Positions 8,313 through 13,075 of a stretch of 13,075 nucleotides of DNA are shown here, one piece after another (the first letter of the stretch is position 1; every line of letters begins with the position of its first letter). The notes under the pieces are model-generated. The model did no database searches and was not told the origin of the DNA. It was given only the letters and a program-made list of their open reading frames with translations. The position numbers were made by a program, and so were the translations under genes. Source of the DNA: JBFMGS01 sp040752635 (GTDB lineage Bacteria > Bacillota > SHA-98 > UBA4971); the NCBI GenBank assembly GCA_040752635.1, contig JBFMGS010000054.1:1-13075 (forward strand), read 5' to 3'.

Positions 8313-9263
8313 TTACTGCTTTAACCTGGGATCCAGCGCGTCACGCAGGCCATCGCCCAGCAGGTTGAAGCCGAGGACTGTCAGGCAGATAGCAGTGCCG
8401 GGGAAGATCGACCACCACCACTGACCTGAGAGAAGGTACTCCTGACCCCGCGAGATGTCGTAACCCCAGCTCGGAGTGGGGGGCTGGGTGCCGAACCCGA
8501 GAAACGTCAGGCCGGCTTCGAGCATGACTATGCTACCCATGCCGAGCGTTGCGGAGACTATCACCGGGGCGATAACGTTAGGAAGTATGTGCTTGAAGAT
8601 GATCCTCATGTCACCGGCGCCGGACGCTATTGCGGCCTGAACGAATTCCGTTTCCTTTATGGCCATTACCTGACCCCTGACGATCCTTCCCACCTGTATC
8701 CACGATATGATGCCTATCACAGTGTAGACCAGAGTGTCGCTAGGCGGCAGGTACGCTACTATCGTGATAACGAACAGAAGGAACGGAAAGGCGAAAATGA
8801 CGCTTGTGAGCCACGATACTACGTCATCGACGAACCCGCCGTAGTAACCTGCCAGTGCCCCGAGGGTCGTTCCGATGACGACCGAGATGATCGTCGCAGC
8901 AACGGCGAGACGGAGCGAGACCCGGGTGCCATAGACCACCCGCGAGAATACGTCGCGGCCATAAAGGTCAGTCCCGCACCAGTGCTTTCCGCTCGGGGGC
9001 GCCAGTTGCGCGGACTCGCCCTCGGTCCAGATGAGTTGCTCTATCGGATCGTACCTTGTTATCCAGGGCGCGAAGATTGCAGAGAATACTACGAGGATGA
9101 CCAGCGCCAACCCGAGCATCGCCGACTTATTCCTCTTGAGGCGCAGCCAGGCGTAATACCAGAGGCTTCGACCGACTTCCGTCCGCCCTTCCCCGGTGAC
9201 AACAGTCTTCCTCGGGGGCGCAACACCATTGATTCCTGCAACTTTAGGTCCAGTGTCCGGCAT
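8313..9263 (-). CDS. dppC: ABC transporter permease, DppC/OppC family
   Basis: This 316-residue inner-membrane permease belongs to peptide/nickel-type importers. After a polar N-terminal tail (1-45) comes a first membrane helix (about 48-67, the OppC N-terminal domain). The linker then has GTDLYGRDVFSRVVYGTRVSL (97-117), strongly conserved in this family. The EAA loop that docks on the ATPases is at about 206-229 (EFVQAAIASGAGD then KHILPN), and the protein ends with the family-like LRDALDPRLK. The ATG at 9263 has GGAGGGC upstream, eight or nine bases away. It starts 14 bases after the dppB stop, so the two are co-transcribed. The substrate cannot be read from the permease. No ATPase gene follows, because the next gene is the convergent ATPase operon. 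Confidence 0.94.
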   Translation of the reverse strand: MPDTGPKVAGINGVAPPRKTVVTGEGRTEVGRSLWYYAWLRLKRNKSAMLGLALVILVVFSAIFAPWITRYDPIEQLIWTEGESAQLAPPSGKHWCGTDLYGRDVFSRVVYGTRVSLRLAVAATIISVVIGTTLGALAGYYGGFVDDVVSWLTSVIFAFPFLLFVITIVAYLPPSDTLVYTVIGIISWIQVGRIVRGQVMAIKETEFVQAAIASGAGDMRIIFKHILPNVIAPVIVSATLGMGSIVMLEAGLTFLGFGTQPPTPSWGYDISRGQEYLLSGQWWWSIFPGTAICLTVLGFNLLGDGLRDALDPRLKQ

Positions 9264-9277
9264 CTGTCGCTGCCCTC

Positions 9278-10204
9278 CTACTCATACCGTATCCTCGGGT
9301 CGAAGAACCCGTAGGACAGATCAACAATGAGAGTCGCCGCAAGGAAAATGAGCGCCATGAAGAGCACCACCCCGCGTTGGATCGGGAAATCCCGGTTGAT
9401 CACCGCCTCGTACGCGAGCCGGCCGATGCCGGGCCAGCAGAATATGGTCTCAGTGAGTATGGCACCGCTCAAGAGGCTCGGCACGTCCACCCCTATGACG
9501 GTGACCACGGGGATCATGGCGTTGCGCAGGGCGTGCCTGAACACCACGGATCGTTCGTGGACCCCCTTTGAACGGGCCGTCCTGATGTAGTCCTGCCGTA
9601 TGACCTCCAGCATGCTGGACCGCGTGATCCTGGCGATCAGGGCGGCCGGTCTTATGCCCAGCGTTATCGCGGGAAGAATGAGGTAGGTAAGAGAACCGTC
9701 GCCGTAACCCGTCCCCGGGAGCCAGCCGAGAAGCACGCAAAAGATTACGATCATCAGAAGGCCTGCGAAGAATACGGGCGTGGATACGCCGAGCAGCGCA
9801 AGGATCATACTGGCGTAGTCCCAGAGAGAGTATTGCTTGACAGCAGATATGATACCGAGGATCATCCCCAGGGGGATAGCTATAAGCATGGCGGCGCCAG
9901 CGAGCTCAGCGGAGGCCGGGATCCTGCTTATGACCGCCTGAGTGACTTTCATGTTGTTCCGGTACGACCTTCCGAGGTTGAACGTTAGAGCGTCCTTGTA
10001 AAATCGCACCATCTGGATGTACCAGGGAAGATCAAGGCCCATCTCGTGCCTGATCCGCTCGATGGTTTCAGGATCTCCCCTCTGGCCTGAAAGAATCCTG
10101 GCTGGGTCCCCTGGCACCAGAGTGCTAAGGATGAACACCACCAGGATCACTCCCATGAGAACGGGGATTGCCGCGATCAACCTGCGCGCTATGTATCTTC
10201 CCAC
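9278..10204 (-). CDS. dppB: ABC transporter permease, DppB/OppB family
   Basis: This 308-residue permease partners DppC to form the membrane channel of a peptide-type importer. It starts with the typical RYIARRLIAAIPVLMGV amphipathic/first-helix segment, followed by LVPGDPA (29-35) and the MGLDLPWYIQ stretch (55-64) found across DppB proteins. The EAA loop lies at about 205-228 (DYIRTARSKG then FRHALRN). It ends with the usual DLSYGFFDPRIRYE. The start is GTG, with GAGGGAGG about a dozen bases upstream, and no in-frame ATG nearby would keep the first helix. An intrinsic terminator lies between it and dppA, so its expression is probably lower than that of dppA and depends on read-through. Confidence 0.95.
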   Translation of the reverse strand: MGRYIARRLIAAIPVLMGVILVVFILSTLVPGDPARILSGQRGDPETIERIRHEMGLDLPWYIQMVRFYKDALTFNLGRSYRNNMKVTQAVISRIPASAELAGAAMLIAIPLGMILGIISAVKQYSLWDYASMILALLGVSTPVFFAGLLMIVIFCVLLGWLPGTGYGDGSLTYLILPAITLGIRPAALIARITRSSMLEVIRQDYIRTARSKGVHERSVVFRHALRNAMIPVVTVIGVDVPSLLSGAILTETIFCWPGIGRLAYEAVINRDFPIQRGVVLFMALIFLAATLIVDLSYGFFDPRIRYE

Positions 10205-10257
10205 AGTCCAAACCAGCCTCCCTCGGACCCGGCTGTTTCTACAGGCCTGGTAAGCCG

Positions 10258-10300
10258 AAAAACGCCGCTGGTGGGGAGGAAGCGGCCCTCCCCACCAGCG
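10258..10300 (-). terminator. Rho-independent terminator between dppA and dppB
   Basis: A perfect 14-bp stem has arms at 10266-10279 and 10287-10300 and a 7-base loop. On the - strand it reads CGCTGGTGGGGAGG, loop, complement, then GCG and a run of five T (10262-10258). It begins 12 bases after the dppA stop. A stem this strong followed by a T-run is a textbook intrinsic terminator. Its place inside the operon suggests that most transcripts stop after dppA, making the binding protein in excess of the permeases, as known for other ABC importers. Confidence 0.85.
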
Positions 10301-10312
10301 ATCCGCTCCGGA

Positions 10313-11995
10313 TTACAGGTCGAGCCAGACCCTTGTGAACTTGTTCGAGTACTGGCCGAACGACGGAAGCTCGTAGTTCCTTACAAATGGCTTGAGCATG
10401 TTGTGGCTGGTATAGTGGTAGATGAACACCCACGGCGCATCATCCACTGCAATTTGCTCAGCCTTCTGGTAGAGCTTCCGGCGCACTTCCTGGTCAGTTG
10501 CAAGCCTTGCCTGCTTGGTCAGGTTATCGAACAGCGGGTTGTGATACCTGGTGTAGTTGCCCTGGTCCCCGAAGTTGTCGGAGTTGAGCAGCACGTACAG
10601 GAAGTTGTCGGGGTCGGGGTAGTCAACAACCCAGCCCATCCTGAAAAGCGGCACCGTGCCCTGCTTTCCGCAGGTATCGAGGTGAGCGCCCCAGTCCACG
10701 TTCTTGAGGTCGATCTTGATACCGACCTGCCCGAACTGTGCCTGGAGAGCTTCAGCTATCCTCTTGTGCCCTGCGCTCGTGTTGTACTGCAGCGTAACCT
10801 GGATGCCGTTAGGATATCCAGCCTTCCTCAAGAGTTCCTTGGCCGTCTTCGAGTCGTATGTGTATCCCTTCAGGTCGGGGTTATACGCGAACATACCGGG
10901 CGGCAGCACGCCCTTTGCTGGCGACGCGCGACCGTTCAGCACGAAGTCGATCAAGGCCTGCCTGTTGATGGCGTAGTTGAACGCCTGCCTCAGATACTTG
11001 TTGTCCTTGAACGGAGGAAGCGTCTGGTTCATGCCGTAGTAATACGTTCCCAACTGAGGCCTCTGCAGGTATGTACCGAGTTCGTTCACTGCGGTCAACA
11101 CTCCGTCGACGACTTTGGCTCCCTTGGATGCTTCCTTGAAGTACGGGTCGTCAACGTGAGCCGCGTAAATGTTGCCGAGCTTGTACTCTGTCCACTCGAT
11201 GGTGAAGTCGGTTATGATACGGAACTCTATCCCGTCGACGTAGGGCAACTGGTTGCCCCACTTGTCCTTCATCCAGTAGTTTTCGTTGCGTGAGAGTACC
11301 ACCTTGTCGTCCTGCTTCCAGGACTCAAACTTGAACGGGCCGGTGCCCACCACGTGGAAGTTCCAGTCCTTGCCCCACTTGAGTACGTCTTCCTTCGGCA
11401 GCACCACGAATGTGTTGTAGCTCAGGACCGCGACGAAAGGCGCAAAGGCGTAAGTGGTTTCGATCTGCAAGGTGTACTTGTCGATGGCTTTGATCCCCGA
11501 AATAGACTTGGCCTTTCCATCGCGGTACTCCTGGTACCCTTTCACCATGTCGATGAAGTAGGCGCGCGGAGAGTTGGTCTTCGGGTCACAAATGTAGTTG
11601 AATGTCCAAACCCAGTCGTCCGCGGTGACCTCGCGCCCACCGTTGGCGGTTGGCTTGCCCCCCTCGGTTGTCTTATGGAAGTGCACGCCCTTGCGCAGTT
11701 TGAAGGTGAACGTCTTGCCGTCCGCCGAACCCTTCCAGGACTCCGCCAGGAGCGGGACCAGCTCGCCATTGGCATCGATACCCACCAGGGTTTCGAAGAT
11801 CTGGTACCCAACCTCAGCAGAGGTGGTGTCCGTTGCCATCACCGGGTCCAGATATGGGGGGTTTGCGTTCAGGGCGTCCTTCCAAATGCCACCGTACTTC
11901 GGTTTCTGTTCCTCGCCTGTTGCCAGCAGTGTGCTCCCCAGCACCATCGCAGCTACCAGCAACAGCATGACTACTATGCGGCCTTTTCGGAACAT
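10313..11995 (-). CDS. dppA: Peptide-type ABC transporter substrate-binding protein (SBP family 5)
   Basis: This 560-residue extracytoplasmic binding protein delivers the solute to the DppB/DppC channel. It opens with a signal peptide: basic MFRKGR, hydrophobic residues 7-25, and likely cleavage after Ala25 (LLA|TGEE). There is no Cys in this region, so it has no lipobox. The mature part shows family-5 features: KYGGIWKDALN near the N-terminus, the PYLDPVMATD segment, ESWKGSADGKTFTFKLRKGVHFH (read as two blocks; the last is the typical LR-x-GV-x-FHD-like motif), LRQAFNYAINRQALID, and a final YHYTSHNMLKPFVRNYELP. Members bind di- or oligopeptides, nickel or sugars, so the substrate is unproven. 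The ATG has a near-perfect ribosome binding site AAGGAGGT six bases upstream (12009-12002). It is the first gene of the - strand operon and is followed by a terminator. Confidence 0.94.
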   Translation of the reverse strand: MFRKGRIVVMLLLVAAMVLGSTLLATGEEQKPKYGGIWKDALNANPPYLDPVMATDTTSAEVGYQIFETLVGIDANGELVPLLAESWKGSADGKTFTFKLRKGVHFHKTTEGGKPTANGGREVTADDWVWTFNYICDPKTNSPRAYFIDMVKGYQEYRDGKAKSISGIKAIDKYTLQIETTYAFAPFVAVLSYNTFVVLPKEDVLKWGKDWNFHVVGTGPFKFESWKQDDKVVLSRNENYWMKDKWGNQLPYVDGIEFRIITDFTIEWTEYKLGNIYAAHVDDPYFKEASKGAKVVDGVLTAVNELGTYLQRPQLGTYYYGMNQTLPPFKDNKYLRQAFNYAINRQALIDFVLNGRASPAKGVLPPGMFAYNPDLKGYTYDSKTAKELLRKAGYPNGIQVTLQYNTSAGHKRIAEALQAQFGQVGIKIDLKNVDWGAHLDTCGKQGTVPLFRMGWVVDYPDPDNFLYVLLNSDNFGDQGNYTRYHNPLFDNLTKQARLATDQEVRRKLYQKAEQIAVDDAPWVFIYHYTSHNMLKPFVRNYELPSFGQYSNKFTRVWLDL

Positions 11996-12001
11996 ACGTT
12001 T

Positions 12002-12009
12002 ACCTCCTT
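12002..12009 (-). promoter_or_regulatory. Strong ribosome binding site of dppA
   Basis: On the - strand this reads AAGGAGGT, a full anti-16S match six bases before the dppA ATG. It fixes the start at 11995 and predicts high translation of the binding protein. Confidence 0.85.
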
Positions 12010-12014
12010 AGTTC

Positions 12015-12046
12015 GACGGGATACGATCATGACGGGATACGATCAT
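12015..12046 (-). repeat. Perfect 2 x 16 bp tandem repeat in the dppA leader
   Basis: GACGGGATACGATCAT (+ strand) occurs twice in a row without a mismatch at 12015-12030 and 12031-12046. It lies 19-50 bases upstream of the dppA start, just ahead of the ribosome binding site. It could be a tandem operator, an RNA element or a recent slippage duplication. No other copy is seen in the window. Confidence 0.9.
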
Positions 12047-12185
12047 TTGGAACTCTGGATGCCAGGACAGTATTGGAGCGGCTACTGAAGTCTACCTGTC
12101 TTGCACCCCCTTCCGCTTGCGCTCTGCAGCCTGCCACAATAGGAAGCGATTTCACTTCGGTTAGTATTCTTCGCTTAGTGGGCAT
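12027..12185 (-). CDS. Candidate 52-residue small ORF upstream of dppA, unknown function
   Basis: An ATG at 12185 is preceded by AGGAGGAGG (12196-12188) at near-ideal spacing, one of the strongest ribosome binding sites in the window. The frame runs 52 codons to a TGA inside the first tandem-repeat unit, 31 bases before dppA on the same strand. The product begins MPTKRRILTEVKSLPIVAG and is basic. I recognise no family, and it has no clear signal peptide or membrane helix. It could be a leader peptide or small protein translated ahead of dppA. Against this, under half of its codons end in G or C, whereas neighbouring genes strongly prefer G/C there, and I see no convincing promoter in front of it. 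It may be a chance frame or a gene remnant. Confidence 0.3.
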   Translation of the reverse strand: MPTKRRILTEVKSLPIVAGCRAQAEGGARQVDFSSRSNTVLASRVPNDRIPS

Positions 12186-12407
12186 TTCCTCCTCCTAGGG
12201 ACAATTTTTGGAGTGTTTGGGCATGCATGGGCAATCTGAGATCTCGAATCGGCGTAGCGTTCGGCGTTGCCGGTCGGAGGGAGGGGCGTCGTATCTAACA
12301 CGGGCACCAGCCCCCCGGCGTTGATAACTGCCGGTGAAATGCCAAATGTCGTTGCAGGTTTACACGGCGCATGGGGTGCGTTCTGCTCCAAAAAGGGGGG
12401 AACATAA
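12047..12407. other. Intergenic spacer between divergent dppA and M16 gene
   Basis: Apart from the possible small ORF on the - strand, this spacer shows no recognisable gene. It holds a C-run, a short imperfect hairpin CCGGC/GCCGG (12315-12319 with 12330-12334) and a + frame ending at 12407 whose 22-residue ATG version lacks a good ribosome binding site. I found no tRNA, T-box or known riboswitch pattern by eye. The dppA promoter should lie on the - strand here, but no -35/-10 pair is convincing. Confidence 0.5.
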
Positions 12408-12437
12408 TTGATAGTCACTAGCTCGGGCATGTAAAAT
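12408..12437 (+). promoter_or_regulatory. Putative sigma-A promoter of the M16 protease gene
   Basis: TTGATA (12408-12413, 5 of 6) and TAAAAT (12432-12437, 5 of 6) are spaced 18 bases apart. Transcription would begin near 12443-12445, immediately before the GAGGAGGA ribosome binding site (12445-12452), giving a very short leader. It is the best consensus pair in the window. Confidence 0.6.
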
Positions 12438-12461
12438 GTATTGTGAGGAGGATTGCATGTC

Positions 12462-13075
12462 ATGGTCACGACTGAGACTCTAGAAAACGGTCTTCGCCTC
12501 GTAACTGACGAAATGCCCCACATGAGATCCAGCTCGGTGACAGTGTGGGTTGGCGCGGGGGCGCGGTACGAGGATCCGGAGATAAACGGGGTTTCCCATT
12601 TCATAGAGCATCTCCTCTTCAAGGGGACGCGTAAACGTGAGAATAACCTTAAGATCTCCGAAGCTATCGAAGGCGTCGGCGGAATGCTCAACGGCTTCAC
12701 TAATAAGGAAGCCACATGCTACCTTGTGAAGGTTCCTTCAGACCAGTTCGCGCTTGGCCTCGACGTGCTCGCAGACATGGTGCTCGGCCCGCTGTTCGAC
12801 CCCGATGCGGTAGAACGCGAACGCGGGGTTGTCATAGAAGAGATCAAGATGGTCAGGGATAGGCCTGACTCGTGGGTACACGTCCTTCTCGAAGAGATGG
12901 TGTGGCCCGGCCAGGCCCTCGGGAGAAGCGTCGCCGGCACGGAGGAGGTCATCAGATCCGTTTCCCGGGAAGCGGTGTTGGACTACTTCGAGTCCCTCTA
13001 CCAACCCAAGAACATCGTGGTCTCCGTTGCAGGAAAGGTAAGCAGGCAAGAAGTTAAGGACGCGGTGGCAGGCCA
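12462..13075 (+). CDS. M16 family zinc metallopeptidase, N-terminal part, runs off the edge
   Basis: The first 204 residues of a processing-peptidase-like (M16B, YmxG/MlpA-like) protein are visible. The inverted zinc motif HxxEH is HFIEH at 46-50, followed by LLFKGT. The third metal ligand is Glu127 in VIEEIKM, exactly 76 residues after the motif, as in mitochondrial processing peptidase beta. The start of the protein (TLENGLRLVTDEMPH, then VTVWVGAGARYEDPE) is also typical. Family members have about 410-430 residues, so about half is beyond the window. The active-site set is intact, so this should be a catalytic rather than inactive member. The ATG at 12462 has GAGGAGGA nine bases upstream. 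An in-frame TTG at 12453 is less likely. In many Firmicutes this gene sits near pnp, but here nothing related lies upstream. Confidence 0.93.
   Translation, partial: MVTTETLENGLRLVTDEMPHMRSSSVTVWVGAGARYEDPEINGVSHFIEHLLFKGTRKRENNLKISEAIEGVGGMLNGFTNKEATCYLVKVPSDQFALGLDVLADMVLGPLFDPDAVERERGVVIEEIKMVRDRPDSWVHVLLEEMVWPGQALGRSVAGTEEVIRSVSREAVLDYFESLYQPKNIVVSVAGKVSRQEVKDAVAG

Noticed and set aside
8589..9314. A 241-codon + strand frame across dppC
   Set aside because: It is antisense to dppC, with a charged low-complexity translation and no ribosome binding site or family resemblance.
10271..11293. A 340-codon open frame on the + strand inside dppA
   Set aside because: It is fully antisense to a clear family-5 binding protein, has no recognisable domain and comes from the GC-rich codon bias of dppA.
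12011..12046. A 12-codon ORF on the - strand starting in the tandem repeat and ending at the dppA ribosome binding site
   Set aside because: The TAA overlapping the ribosome binding site is tempting as translational coupling, but no ribosome binding site precedes its ATG.
12339..12407. A 22-codon + strand ORF in the spacer
   Set aside because: It has only a weak GGTGA-like site upstream, no recognisable product, and ends before the M16 promoter.
12161..12715. A 184-codon - strand frame overlapping the M16 start
   Set aside because: Most of it is antisense to the well-supported M16 gene. Its remaining part lies in the spacer and matches nothing.
1..13075. Search for CRISPR arrays, insertion sequences, toxin-antitoxin pairs, phage genes, tRNA or rRNA
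   Set aside because: No spaced repeat arrays, transposase motifs, terminal inverted repeats, cloverleaf patterns or defence genes were seen. The content is core metabolism and transport.

Overview
The window is a piece of a moderately GC-rich bacterial chromosome. It holds one complete-looking V/A-type ATPase operon on the + strand, a dipeptide/oligopeptide ABC transporter operon on the - strand that converges on it, and the start of an M16 zinc protease gene at the right edge. The V-ATPase gene order (G/H, I, K, E, C, F, A, B, D) is that of the Enterococcus hirae ntp operon (ntpFIKECGABD) and of many anaerobic Firmicutes. Frequent GTG starts, strong Shine-Dalgarno sites and the M16 type also suggest a GC-rich, Clostridia-like Bacillota or a relative. 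I cannot name a genus. A run of exactly 100 Ns marks a scaffold join, so this is a draft assembly.

Layout. Positions 1-158 hold a probable sigma-A promoter and no convincing gene. Positions 159-8284 hold the ATPase operon, with genes overlapping or a few bases apart: peripheral stalk (G/H and E), membrane motor (I, K), central stalk (C, F, D) and the A3B3 catalytic head. The N gap (7939-8038) removes the end of ntpB and the first two thirds of ntpD, and falsely joins the two into one open frame. Positions 8313-11995 (-) hold dppA, an intergenic terminator, dppB and dppC. No ATPase genes (dppD/dppF) accompany them. Positions 11996-12461 are a 466-base divergent spacer with a perfect 2 x 16 bp tandem repeat in the dppA leader, a possible 52-codon small ORF with a very strong ribosome binding site, and a good promoter for the rightward M16 gene (12462 to the edge).

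How they work together. The A/B head hydrolyses or makes ATP, D/F/C form the rotor shaft, E and G/H hold the stator, and I plus the K ring move ions. K keeps the full Na+-coordinating residue set known from E. hirae NtpK, so the machine is predicted to move Na+ rather than H+. The dpp genes would import peptides or a related solute using ATPase subunits encoded elsewhere.

I found no clear undescribed system. The items most worth checking are the N gap, the Na+ prediction, the dppA leader (tandem repeat and small ORF) and the dppA/dppB intergenic terminator.
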